Source: Leucobacter viscericola (GTDB lineage Bacteria; Actinomycetota; Actinomycetes; Actinomycetales; Microbacteriaceae). From it: a stretch of DNA of 64,000 nucleotides. A program made the position numbers and the translations under genes. This document shows, one piece after another, positions 45,518 to 54,173 of this stretch. Numbering within the stretch: position 1 is the stretch's first letter; the number at the start of each line of letters is the position of its first letter. The notes beneath the pieces were generated by a model, which ran no database searches, was not told the DNA's origin, and was given only the letters and a program-made list of their open reading frames with translations. Location of the stretch: assembly GCF_011299575.1 (NCBI RefSeq), contig NZ_CP049863.1:3224001-3288000 (forward strand). The letters are read 5' to 3'.

Positions 45518-46504
45518 TTGCTGATTGCACAGCGACCCACTCTGACTGAAGAGTCACTCTCCGAGTACCGTTCGCGTTTCGCCATCGAACCTCTCGAGCC
45601 TGGCTTCGGCTACACGCTCGGAAACTCGCTGCGTCGCACCCTGCTTTCCTCGATTCCGGGTGCCGCTGTTACCAGCGTTCGCTTTGAGGGTGTTGCTCAC
45701 GAGTTCACGACGATCCCCGGTGTCACTGAAGACGTCACCGAGATCATCTTGAACATCAAGGCGCTCGTTGTTTCCAGCGAGCACGATGAGCCAATCACCG
45801 CTTACCTGCGTAAGACCGGTGCCGGTGAAGTGACCGCCGCAGACATCTCGGCTCCGGCCGGTGTTGAGGTGCACAACCCCGAGCTCGTCATTGCAACGCT
45901 CAGCGATTCGGCTCAGTTCGAGCTCGAGCTGACCATTGAGCGTGGCCGCGGCTACGTTTCGGCAAACCAGAACCGCAACGAAGATGCAGAGGTTGGCCGC
46001 ATTCCGGTTGACTCCATCTACTCGCCGGTTCTCAAGGTCACCTACCGCGTGGAAGCAACCCGTGCTGGTGAGCGTACCGACTTCGATCGTCTCGTCGTTG
46101 ACGTCGAGACGAAGCCGGCTATCAGCCCCCGCGATGCAATCGCTTCGGCTGGTTCCACGCTGGTGGAGCTGTTTGGCCTCGCTCGCGAGCTGAACGTTGC
46201 TGCTGAGGGCGTCGAGATCGGCCCCGCGCCGGTTGAGGTTGTTGCCGAGGGCGAGCTGTCGATCCCGATCGAAGATCTGGATCTCTCGGTTCGCAGCTAC
46301 AACTGCCTGAAGCGCGAGGGCATCAACACGGTGAGCGAACTCGTTGCGCTCTCCGAGGCTCAGCTTATGAACATCCGCAACTTCGGTCAGAAGTCAGTCT
46401 TCGAGGTGCGCGACAAGCTCACCGAAATGGGACTGTCGCTGAAGGATGCCGTGCCCGGCTTTGACGGTGCACAGTTCTACAGCTACGAAGACGACAACAA
46501 CTAA
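45518..46504 (+). CDS. rpoA: DNA-directed RNA polymerase subunit alpha
   Basis: A 328-residue alpha subunit. The N-terminal assembly domain has [20 protein letters not shown]; after a short linker the C-terminal domain has the helix-hairpin-helix DNA contact ([20 protein letters not shown]). The TTG start follows AAAGGA by 10 bases. Normal length. Confidence 0.99.
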   Translation: MLIAQRPTLTEESLSEYRSRFAIEPLEPGFGYTLGNSLRRTLLSSIPGAAVTSVRFEGVAHEFTTIPGVTEDVTEIILNIKALVVSSEHDEPITAYLRKTGAGEVTAADISAPAGVEVHNPELVIATLSDSAQFELELTIERGRGYVSANQNRNEDAEVGRIPVDSIYSPVLKVTYRVEATRAGERTDFDRLVVDVETKPAISPRDAIASAGSTLVELFGLARELNVAAEGVEIGPAPVEVVAEGELSIPIEDLDLSVRSYNCLKREGINTVSELVALSEAQLMNIRNFGQKSVFEVRDKLTEMGLSLKDAVPGFDGAQFYSYEDDNN

Positions 46505-46549
46505 CGATCCCGCGTTCTTCGCCTGATCGAACACTTAACGGAGTAAATA

Positions 46550-47074
46550 ATGCCCAAGCCCAACAAGGGCCCCCGCCTCGGAGGCGGCCCCGCACACGAG
46601 CGTCTCATGCTGAACCAGATGGCTTCACAGCTGTTTGAGCACAAGCGCATTCAGACCACGGAGACCAAGGCTAAGCGCCTGCAGCCCGTGGCCGAACGAC
46701 TCGTCACCTTTGCAAAGCGCGGTGACCTGCACGCACGCCGTCGCGTGATGCGTCAGATCCTGTCGAAGGATGTCGTTCACGAGCTCTTCACCGAGATCGC
46801 ACCGCTGGTCGAGAACCGTGAGGGTGGCTACACCCGCATCGTCAAGACCGGTTTCCGTAAGGGAGACAACGCTCCCCTCGCAGTGATCGAGCTCGTTCTT
46901 GAGCCCGTCGCACCGAAGGCCAAGGCTAAGGCTGAAAAGCCCGCCAAGAAGGCTGCTGCGAAGGAAGCTGCTCCCGTGGAGGAGCCCGCCACCGAAGAGG
47001 TAGTGGAAGAGACCACTGAGGCGCCCGAGGCTGCTGAGGCAACCGAGGCTCCCGCCGAGGAGAAGTCCGAGTAA
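46550..47074 (+). CDS. rplQ: 50S ribosomal protein L17 with long tail
   Basis: A 174-residue L17. The conserved domain ends near residue 120; a Lys/Ala-rich then strongly acidic, Ala/Glu-rich tail of about 50 residues follows. Last gene of the alpha operon, just before a strong terminator. Confidence 0.97.
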   Translation: MPKPNKGPRLGGGPAHERLMLNQMASQLFEHKRIQTTETKAKRLQPVAERLVTFAKRGDLHARRRVMRQILSKDVVHELFTEIAPLVENREGGYTRIVKTGFRKGDNAPLAVIELVLEPVAPKAKAKAEKPAKKAAAKEAAPVEEPATEEVVEETTEAPEAAEATEAPAEEKSE

Positions 47075-47089
47075 TCTCGCTTCACCGTG

Positions 47090-47129
47090 AAAGAACGCCC
47101 CGCCGGTTTCGACCAGCGGGGCGTTCTTT
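47090..47129 (+). terminator. Terminator after rplQ
   Basis: A perfect 14-bp stem (47090-47103 with 47116-47129) with a 12-base loop, arms starting AAAGAA and ending TTCTTT. T-rich on the plus strand. Confidence 0.9.
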
Positions 47130-47210
47130 GTGTGTCGAGCTTTTCTCGTCCCAGTGACCACCGTGCGGCTAGGGCCGCCTAGCCCGCGTCCGTGCCCGTA
47201 GCGGCGCCCG

Positions 47211-47235
47211 GGCAAGGCAGGGCAGGGCAGGGCAG
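47211..47235. repeat. Short GGCAG tandem repeat
   Basis: One GGCAA followed by four perfect GGCAG units (47216-47235), 25 bases before the convergent acyltransferase stop. It may vary in copy number. Confidence 0.6.
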
Positions 47236-47259
47236 GAGCTTTAGGGGTGCAGGCAGCGG

Positions 47260-49185
47260 CTAGCGGCGGGGGACCTTGTAGCCGAGCGCCTCCCTGGGGG
47301 ATTGCAGCTCTTTCAGGGCCTTCTCGACCGCGCCAGCGTAGATGTCTCCGCCGCTCGGGTTGGGGTGGATGCCGTCGTCAGCGAGGGCATCGGGCACCCC
47401 CGTGACGGCACCGTTCCAGTCAGCCATCACCACGCCGCGGTGAGTTTGCGCATAGGCCGCGAGCGTTTGATTGACGCCGGGGATCCAGTCTCGTTCGCCG
47501 TGCGCGTTGATAAGTACGATCGGCCTTGTGCCGGCCGCCTCGAGCAGAGAATCGAGCTCTTCAGCGTCGACCGGGCCATTGGTTCCGAGTCCGACCACGA
47601 GCACCTCGCGAAGCTTGCCCTCGGCGGCGAGGTCTGAGACAACTTCTACGCCAACGCCCAAACCGCGGGAGACGGCCGCATCCACCTGAATGCCTGGTAG
47701 CCCACTTGAGAGTTCGGGCAGGCTTGCCAGCATGACGGAGTCGCCCACGGCGCTGATGTTGCGTCCCTCGAATGTGGCCGACGGTTCAGGTGTCTCAGCG
47801 CCTTTACCGTGCGGCGGGGCTTTCTCTTTGGCGCCGGATTTGGCGTCGTGCCGCTGCTGATCGAGCGCAGCCTGGCCGCGGGCAATGGCCAGCGCGGCGG
47901 AGCTTTGTTGTGGCGCGGTAGCGACTGCGTAAGCCGTAGCGGGGATCGTGACTACAAGTGCCGCGGTGAGCCCAAACAGCCAGATCTGCCGCCCGCGAGC
48001 GAGAACACCCGGCCGCGTTTCGCTCTGCGCGCCCACTTTGCGAAATGCACCAAAGAAACCACGAATGGCTGCGCGGATCCCGAGCCGCCTCACCGGCTGC
48101 TCGACGAAACGATAGGAGAGTGCGGCGATCCCGAATGTTGCGACGAGTGTGATGCCACCCACGACCCAACCGTCGGCGGGGGAGCCTCGCCAGGGTCCGC
48201 CGATGCCCGCGATGATGAGTAGCAGAGGCCAGTGCCACAGGTAAATGCCATAGGAGCGTTCACCGACCCAGCGCAACGGCTGAACGTCGAGTGCGCTACC
48301 CACCCAAACGCCGGGACGGGTAACCGCGACAACGACGGCAAGCGCAGCGACCGTTGCGAGTTGGAACCCGCCTTGGAAGCTCGCGGGGCTGCCCTCGATC
48401 AGTGTTACCGAAAGCCAGGCGAGTGTAGCGAGACCTGCCGCTGCGACAGCGGTGGCGATGATCTGCCGCGCTGGCCCCGCTTGGGTTGGCGCGGGCTTCG
48501 AATTCCCACCACCCGAGGGCTGGAACAGGAAAGCAACGGCGGCGCCGAGAAGTAGGCCGAAGGTGTGTGTATCGGAGCCAAAATAAATTCTGGTGGGGTT
48601 GGCGCCCTCCAGAGAAAGGTTCGCCATGAGGGTGGCGGAGAGGATCGCAAGAGCGATCAGGGGCAGCGCCTGCGTGACGCGTCCTCTGAGCCGCCACAGC
48701 GCGAGCAACAGAAGTGGCAACAGAATGTAGAACTGCTCTTCGATGGAGAGGGACCACGTGTTTCTAAAGAGCTCGGGGGTATCTCGGGCGAAGTAGTCTG
48801 CGCCGTTCGCAATAAAAAGCCAGTTGCTCATGAAGAGCGCGGCGCCCGTGATCTGACTGCCGATCCCGAACAAGAGGTCACCACCAACGAGCAGCGCGAG
48901 CGTTGTGCAGACCAGCAACACCAGGGCGAGCGCGGGCAGGAGTCGCCGCGCGCGGCGACGCCAGAATGCGACGAGTCGAATTTTGCCGTGTTGATTGAGC
49001 TCACGCAGCAGCAGTGAGGTAATCAGAAAACCGCTGATCGCAAAAAACACGTCGACGCCCAAAAAACCACCGGGAAGTAGCGTCGGAAAGAGATGGTAAA
49101 CCAGCACCAGAGCAACGGCGATTGCGCGGAGCCCGTCGAGCCCAGCAAAGCGCGCAGTAGGCGCCGGAGAAGAAGGAGATGACAC
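47260..49185 (-). CDS. Acyltransferase 3 with C-terminal SGNH domain (OatA-like)
   Basis: About 641 residues. The N-terminal two thirds are an integral acyltransferase-3 domain with roughly ten membrane segments. It begins GLDGLRAIAVALVLVYH (catalytic His) and includes WSLSIEEQFY. The C-terminal extracytoplasmic SGNH domain has GDSV, GTNG and DGIHP blocks, so Ser and Asp/His catalytic residues are present. Such proteins O-acetylate peptidoglycan or other envelope glycans. The start is uncertain: GTG 49185 is the closest start to the conserved region, though the frame is open to 49302. Confidence 0.88.
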   Translation of the reverse strand: MSSPSSPAPTARFAGLDGLRAIAVALVLVYHLFPTLLPGGFLGVDVFFAISGFLITSLLLRELNQHGKIRLVAFWRRRARRLLPALALVLLVCTTLALLVGGDLLFGIGSQITGAALFMSNWLFIANGADYFARDTPELFRNTWSLSIEEQFYILLPLLLLALWRLRGRVTQALPLIALAILSATLMANLSLEGANPTRIYFGSDTHTFGLLLGAAVAFLFQPSGGGNSKPAPTQAGPARQIIATAVAAAGLATLAWLSVTLIEGSPASFQGGFQLATVAALAVVVAVTRPGVWVGSALDVQPLRWVGERSYGIYLWHWPLLLIIAGIGGPWRGSPADGWVVGGITLVATFGIAALSYRFVEQPVRRLGIRAAIRGFFGAFRKVGAQSETRPGVLARGRQIWLFGLTAALVVTIPATAYAVATAPQQSSAALAIARGQAALDQQRHDAKSGAKEKAPPHGKGAETPEPSATFEGRNISAVGDSVMLASLPELSSGLPGIQVDAAVSRGLGVGVEVVSDLAAEGKLREVLVVGLGTNGPVDAEELDSLLEAAGTRPIVLINAHGERDWIPGVNQTLAAYAQTHRGVVMADWNGAVTGVPDALADDGIHPNPSGGDIYAGAVEKALKELQSPREALGYKVPRR

Positions 49186-49276
49186 TGGGGAGATTTCTGT
49201 TTGCGGGCGCCGGGATTGTGGCGCGACCCCACTAGTGTACGTGAGGTTTTGGCAGCCAAGTGGGCAGCGTATCTGG

Positions 49277-49282
49277 CAGGAT
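49277..49282 (+). promoter_or_regulatory. -10 element of a possible leaderless promoter
   Basis: CAGGAT ends six bases before the GTG of truA (49289). The match to the consensus is weak. Confidence 0.3.
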
Positions 49283-49288
49283 CGAAGT

Positions 49289-50134
49289 GTGACCCCTGAC
49301 ATTCCATATGCGCGTCTGCGCTTCGATCTTGCCTACGACGGCACCGAGTTCTCCGGTTGGGCGACACAGCCCGGACTACGCACGGTGCAGGGGGAGCTGG
49401 AATCCGCGATCGCGTTTCTACTGCGGGTTGAGGGTGTGCGTCTCACCGTAGGTGGCCGCACCGACGCCGGGGTGCACGCGAGGGGTCAGGTTGCGCACCT
49501 CGATGTCACGGAGGAGCAGTTGGCTCAGGATCGGCTCAGCGCGCGAAAGCTCAACGGTATTTTGAAGCGATCCTCTGCTGACATCGCCGTGCACTCCGTT
49601 CGCGAGGTGCCGGGGGAGTTCGACGCCCGTTTTGGTGCGCTGCGCCGTCGCTACGAGTACAGGCTGCGTGATAAGCGAGCGAAGCGCGATCCACTCACCG
49701 CTCGCTTCACCGCAGACGTGCCGCGCACGCTCGACCTCGACGCGATGCAGCGGGCAGCCGACGAGCTTCTCGGACTCAACGACTTCACGACCTTCTGTAA
49801 GGCGCGCGAGGGTGCGACCGCAGTGCGAGATCTGCTGAGTTTTGAGTGGCGGGTCACTGAAGACGGGGCGTACGCCGCTCGTATCGAAGCTGATGCGTTC
49901 TGCCATTCAATGGTGCGGGCACTCGTTGGTGCAGTTGTTGCGGTGGGCTCCGGCAGGATCGCGGAAGCTGAACTGCGAGAACTGCGAGATGCTCGCGAGC
50001 GCACCAGTCGGTTCACCGTGATGCCCGCGTGTGGACTCAGCCTCGAAGAGATCACCTATCCGGCGGACGAAGATCTCGCCGCAAGGGCGGAACAGACCCG
50101 CGCACGCAGGGAAACACCGGAGAGTTCGGCTTGA
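49289..50134 (+). CDS. truA: tRNA pseudouridine synthase A
   Basis: A 281-residue enzyme making pseudouridine at positions 38-40 of tRNA. Catalytic Asp lies in GGRTDAGVHARGQ. The GTG at 49289 starts MTPDIPYARLRFDLAYDG; the frame before it is poor. In many bacteria truA is beside rplQ or rplM, as here. Confidence 0.95.
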   Translation: MTPDIPYARLRFDLAYDGTEFSGWATQPGLRTVQGELESAIAFLLRVEGVRLTVGGRTDAGVHARGQVAHLDVTEEQLAQDRLSARKLNGILKRSSADIAVHSVREVPGEFDARFGALRRRYEYRLRDKRAKRDPLTARFTADVPRTLDLDAMQRAADELLGLNDFTTFCKAREGATAVRDLLSFEWRVTEDGAYAARIEADAFCHSMVRALVGAVVAVGSGRIAEAELRELRDARERTSRFTVMPACGLSLEEITYPADEDLAARAEQTRARRETPESSA

Positions 50135-50142
50135 TCCTGTGC

Positions 50143-50148
50143 TAGAGT
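50143..50148 (+). promoter_or_regulatory. rplM -10 element
   Basis: TAGAGT lies just after truA; the -35 is weak. A leader of about 115 bases would precede rplM. Confidence 0.4.
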
Positions 50149-50269
50149 AGCTCTTTGGTGCGTAAGTACCCGATTTGTTGAGCCCTCCACCTTCCCGTGC
50201 ATTCGTGAGAAACCGGGTAACGGAGTGGGATCCACGAACACCTCCATTTCGACAGAAAGCAGCACGACA

Positions 50270-50716
50270 GTGACTCGCACATATTCGCCGAAGGCAGCTG
50301 AACAGAAGCACGATTGGCTCGTTATCGACGCCACCGACGTGGTTCTCGGCCGCCTCGCTTCGCACGCAGCAGTTCTGCTCCGCGGCAAGCACAAGACCAC
50401 CTTTGCTCCTCACATGGACATGGGTGACTACGTCATCGTTATCAACGCAGACAAGGTCGTTCTGACCGCCAACAAGGCAGACCAGAAGCGCGACTACCGT
50501 CACTCGGGTTACCCGGGCGGCCTGCGTTCCGTCAACTACACCGAGCTTCTCGAGAAGAACCCGGAGCGCGCCGTTGAGAAGGCGATCCGTGGCATGCTTC
50601 CGAAAAACTCGCTCGGTGCCGATCAGTTCCGCAAGCTGAAGGTGTACCGCGGTGCAGAGCACCCGCACGCTGCACAGCAGCCCACCCCCTACACCTTCGG
50701 CCAGGTCGCGCAGTAG
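50270..50716 (+). CDS. rplM: 50S ribosomal protein L13
   Basis: A 148-residue L13 ([20 protein letters not shown]), with GTG 50270 giving [11 protein letters not shown]. The frame runs back to 50225 without better start evidence. It forms the standard rplM-rpsI unit. Confidence 0.97.
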   Translation: MTRTYSPKAAEQKHDWLVIDATDVVLGRLASHAAVLLRGKHKTTFAPHMDMGDYVIVINADKVVLTANKADQKRDYRHSGYPGGLRSVNYTELLEKNPERAVEKAIRGMLPKNSLGADQFRKLKVYRGAEHPHAAQQPTPYTFGQVAQ

Positions 50717-50751
50717 TCGCGCCACCAAGAGAATCAGAGAGAGACTTCAAC

Positions 50752-51231
50752 GTGACTGAAGAGCAGACTGTGGCCACTGAGAGCTACACCACCGAGACCC
50801 CCGCATCGCAGGCAACTGCAGCGGCACCCCGCCCCGCACTCACCGTTCCCGGTGCAGCGGTTGGCCGTCGCAAGCAGGCTATCGCCCGCGTGCGCCTCAT
50901 CCCCGGCAGTGGCACCATGACCGTTAACGGTCGCGAGCTCGCCGAGTACTTCCCGAACAAGCTGCACCAGCAGCTGATCACGGATCCCTTCACCGTGCTT
51001 GAGCTGACCGGCTCGTACGACGTCATCGCACGTATCGTTGGCGGTGGCCCCTCGGGTCAGGCCGGCGCGCTTCGCCTCGCGATCGCACGTGCACTCAACG
51101 AGATCGACGCCGAGCACAACCGCCCGACGCTGAAGAAGTCCGGCTTCCTGAGCCGCGACGCTCGCATCAAGGAGCGCAAGAAGGCTGGTCTTAAGAAGGC
51201 CCGCAAGGCTCCCCAGTACTCGAAGCGCTAA
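50752..51231 (+). CDS. rpsI: 30S ribosomal protein S9
   Basis: A 159-residue S9 with an extra N-terminal region of about 35 residues (Thr/Ala/Glu-rich) before [13 protein letters not shown]. The C-terminus [12 protein letters not shown] reaches the P-site tRNA. GTG start 35 bases after rplM. Confidence 0.97.
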   Translation: MTEEQTVATESYTTETPASQATAAAPRPALTVPGAAVGRRKQAIARVRLIPGSGTMTVNGRELAEYFPNKLHQQLITDPFTVLELTGSYDVIARIVGGGPSGQAGALRLAIARALNEIDAEHNRPTLKKSGFLSRDARIKERKKAGLKKARKAPQYSKR

Positions 51232-51251
51232 GCAGCGCGGGAGTACCCACC

Positions 51252-52601
51252 ATGGGACGCCTGTTTGGCACAGACGGGGTTCGGGGTCTAGCCGGGGTCG
51301 ATGTGACCGCCGAGCTGGCCCTGAACCTCGCCGACGCAGCGGCTCTCGTTCTCGGGCGTTCAGCCCGGAGCGAGAGCCGTCGTGCTGTCGCCGTCGTTGC
51401 TCGCGATCCGCGAGTATCAGGCGAGTTCATCTCTGCGGCTGTGTCCGCTGGACTCGCTTCTGCCGGGGTCGACGTGTTGGATGCGGGAGTGATCCCGACA
51501 CCAGCCGCCGCCTACCTGGTTGCCGACACCGGCGCCGATTTTGGCGTTATGGTGTCAGCCTCACACAATCCCGCGCCCGATAACGGCATCAAGTTCTTCG
51601 CCGCGGGTGGGCGCAAGCTCGCCGACGATGTTGAGGATGAGATCGAAGCCGCCATGGAGCGGCCTGCGATCGCTGTGACCGGCCGCGAGGTTGGCCGCAT
51701 TCAGCGTTTTGCTGACGCGGAGGACCGCTACCTTGTCCACCTGCTCGGCACGCTTGAGGGCGTCAAGCTCGATGGGCTGCACGTTGTTCTCGACTGCGCT
51801 CACGGCGCCGCCGCTGGTATTTCGCCCGACGTGTTCTCTGATGCCGGTGCGAAGCTCACGGTGATTGGTAACGATCCCGACGGCTTTAACATCAACGACG
51901 GTGTTGGATCCACGCATCTGGAGCCACTCGTCGAGGCCGTGCGTAAGAACGGTGCTGATCTTGGCATCGCTCATGACGGCGACGCTGATCGCTGTCTTGC
52001 GGTTGACGCCGACGGAAACGTCGTCGACGGTGACAAGATCATGGCGATCCTCGCCCTCTCAATGTCGCGTCGCGGCAAACTCGAGCAGAACACGCTCGTG
52101 GCCACCGTGATGTCGAACCTCGGGCTGAAGCTTGCCATGGCCGACAACGGTATTGATGTCGTTGAGACCGGCGTGGGTGACCGTTATGTGCTCGAATCGA
52201 TCAACGCAAACGGCTACTCGCTCGGTGGTGAGCAGTCCGGGCACGTCATTATGAGCGATCACGCGACGACCGGTGACGGGATCCTGACCGGCCTGCACAT
52301 TGCGGCCGAGATGGTGCGCACCGGAAAGACTCTCGCTGAGCTGGCAAGCTGCATGACCGTGTACCCGCAGGTTCTCGTGAACGTGAAGGGTGTGGATCGC
52401 TCAGGCGTCGCTAACGATGACGTTCTGCAGCAGGCCGTGCACCAGGCAGAAGTTGTGCTTGGTGGCAAGGGCCGTGTGCTGCTCCGCCCCTCAGGAACCG
52501 AGCCCGTGGTTCGTGTGATGGTTGAGGCCGAGCACGAGCACCAGGCGCAGGAACTCGCTGACGACCTCGCCGCGATCGTGTTGGAGCGGCTAGCGGTTTA
52601 G
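51252..52601 (+). CDS. glmM: Phosphoglucosamine mutase
   Basis: A 449-residue enzyme converting glucosamine-6-P to glucosamine-1-P for UDP-GlcNAc synthesis. The phosphorylated serine is S104 in SASHNP; the metal loop is DGDADR. It is 20 bases after rpsI, so probably co-transcribed. With glmS near 54174 it covers two of the first wall-precursor steps. Confidence 0.98.
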   Translation: MGRLFGTDGVRGLAGVDVTAELALNLADAAALVLGRSARSESRRAVAVVARDPRVSGEFISAAVSAGLASAGVDVLDAGVIPTPAAAYLVADTGADFGVMVSASHNPAPDNGIKFFAAGGRKLADDVEDEIEAAMERPAIAVTGREVGRIQRFADAEDRYLVHLLGTLEGVKLDGLHVVLDCAHGAAAGISPDVFSDAGAKLTVIGNDPDGFNINDGVGSTHLEPLVEAVRKNGADLGIAHDGDADRCLAVDADGNVVDGDKIMAILALSMSRRGKLEQNTLVATVMSNLGLKLAMADNGIDVVETGVGDRYVLESINANGYSLGGEQSGHVIMSDHATTGDGILTGLHIAAEMVRTGKTLAELASCMTVYPQVLVNVKGVDRSGVANDDVLQQAVHQAEVVLGGKGRVLLRPSGTEPVVRVMVEAEHEHQAQELADDLAAIVLERLAV

Positions 52602-52614
52602 CTCTGAAAGTACG

Positions 52615-52673
52615 ACGAGAGCGCAGTTTTACGTGATTTGCCAGAGGCGAAACATGTAAAACTGCGCTCTCGT
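52615..52673. repeat. Large inverted repeat after glmM
   Basis: 21-base arms (52615-52635 and 52653-52673) pair over the full length, with one G-U wobble, around a 17-base loop that can pair a little further. It probably ends glmM transcription. Its size and near-perfect symmetry also resemble a dispersed palindrome. No long T run follows. Confidence 0.65.
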
Positions 52674-52700
52674 TGTCTGGTAGCGCTTGCTCAGGGCCGG

Positions 52701-52706
52701 TATGTT
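52701..52706 (+). promoter_or_regulatory. -10 element of a probable leaderless promoter
   Basis: TATGTT ends six bases before ATG 52713. Confidence 0.5.
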
Positions 52707-52712
52707 GGTGGC

Positions 52713-53161
52713 ATGGGTATTGTGAAGCGCACCGCGCGCAGTGTTGGATCTACCGGGCTTCTCGCTGTGGGAGCATTGCATCTCGTTTGGGCGTCGGGGT
52801 CCGCCTGGCCCGCTAAGAACCCTAAGAAGCTCGCTGAGGCGGTTGTCGGTAATTCGAACATGATGCCCGGAGCCGGCGCCACGGCGGGTGTCGCTGCCGC
52901 CGCGATCGGCGGTGGGCTCGTCGCCGGGGAGCCTTCGGTGAGGGGCGCGCGGTTGTGGCGCTGCGCCGCGTGATGGGTCTTGGACTGCTAGCCCGCGCGG
53001 TTGTGAACGAAGACACGCTGATGGATGGACTGGGGCTCCCAGCCAGCGGAAAGCGATTCAAGAAGCTTGACCAGCAGTACTACCGTCCGCTCTGCGCGGT
53101 GCTCGGTGTTGCCGTGCTGCTTGGATCACGCGATCGCAAGAAAAACGACCCGAGCGAGTAG
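52713..53161 (+). pseudogene. DUF3995 membrane protein, one-base frameshift
   Basis: The first frame begins MGIVKRTARSVGSTGLLAVG and contains LHLVWASGSAWPA, a DUF3995-like opening. After the G run at 52926-52929 (GCCGGGGAGCC) it goes out of frame and stops at 52973. The next frame continues sensibly (GRAVVALRRVMGLGLLARAV ... VLGVAVLLG) to 53161. One extra G restores a 149-residue protein of family length. The context GGGGAGCC equals that of the frameshift at 30762. Function of DUF3995 is unknown. Confidence 0.78.
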
Positions 53162-54142
53162 CTATACCTTTCGCAGCAGCACCTTCTGCACGCGGTGGTT
53201 GGCCTCCTTACGGAGCACCAACGTGGCACGGGCGCGGGTTGGCCGAATGTTCTCGACAAGGTTTGGCTCGTTGATGTTGTTCCAGTACTCGTCAGCGAGC
53301 GCCGCAGCGGCCTCGTCGTCGAGCGAGGCAAAGCGGCGGAAGTAGGAATCCGGGTTCGAAAAGGCGCTTTCGCGCAGCCGCAGAAACCGGCTCTGGTACC
53401 AGCGTTTGATGTCTGCGGTGCGGGCATCAACGTACACCGAAAAATCAAAGAGGTCACTCACGGCAACCGGGTGCAGCATTGAGGCCGGCTGCAGCACGTT
53501 GAGACCCTCAACGATCAGGATGTCGGGCTGCTTCACGACGGTGCACTCTCCGGGCACGATGTCGTAGATGAGGTGGCTGTAGTGCGGGGCTCGCACCTCG
53601 GGCACACCCGACTTCACCTGCGACACAAAACGAAGCAGGGCTCGTCTGTCGTAAGACTCCGGGAATCCCTTGCGGGCGGTGATCCCGCGCCGCGCCAGCT
53701 CCTCGTTCGGGTAGAGAAAGCCATCCGTCGTGACGAGCTGCACGTTTGGAGTTTCGGGCCAGCGGGCCAGCAGATCGCGCAGGATCCTGGCTACCGTTGA
53801 CTTTCCCACCGCAACGGATCCCGCGATCCCAATCACAAACGGGCTCTTCTGCTCGTTCTCTCGCTGCAGGAAGCCTCGAGTGCGCTTGTGCATCTCCGCT
53901 GCCGCGATGGCGTACTGATTGATGAGGCGGCTGAGCGGTCGGTAGACCTCGGATACTTCAAGCAGGTCGAGCGGTTCGCCGAGGCCTCTGAAAGCGTCGA
54001 CCTCCGTCTCGGTGAGGGGCATCGGTGTTTCACCCGCGAGACGGGACCACTCTTCGCGGCCGATCTCAGTGAACGGAGAAGTGAACTCCGGGCGCACGAG
54101 AGAGTGACTTCCGGTTACTGGGTCAATGATCATCTTGGGCAT
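53162..54142 (-). CDS. coaA: Pantothenate kinase, type I
   Basis: A 326-residue kinase for the first step of coenzyme A synthesis. P-loop GSVAVGKST at 108-116; [10 protein letters not shown] and the C-terminal substrate region are intact. Its stop directly abuts the DUF3995 stop. It diverges from glmS with only 31 bases between the start codons. CATTGT five bases before the ATG may be its -10. Confidence 0.97.
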   Translation of the reverse strand: MPKMIIDPVTGSHSLVRPEFTSPFTEIGREEWSRLAGETPMPLTETEVDAFRGLGEPLDLLEVSEVYRPLSRLINQYAIAAAEMHKRTRGFLQRENEQKSPFVIGIAGSVAVGKSTVARILRDLLARWPETPNVQLVTTDGFLYPNEELARRGITARKGFPESYDRRALLRFVSQVKSGVPEVRAPHYSHLIYDIVPGECTVVKQPDILIVEGLNVLQPASMLHPVAVSDLFDFSVYVDARTADIKRWYQSRFLRLRESAFSNPDSYFRRFASLDDEAAAALADEYWNNINEPNLVENIRPTRARATLVLRKEANHRVQKVLLRKV

Positions 54143-54160
54143 TGTTCACAATGGTGCCAC

Positions 54161-54166
54161 TAAACT
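54161..54166 (+). promoter_or_regulatory. glmS -10 element of a probable leaderless promoter
   Basis: TAAACT ends seven bases before the glmS ATG. There is no leader, so no glmS ribozyme or riboswitch. Confidence 0.55.
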
Positions 54167-54173
54167 GGACTCT

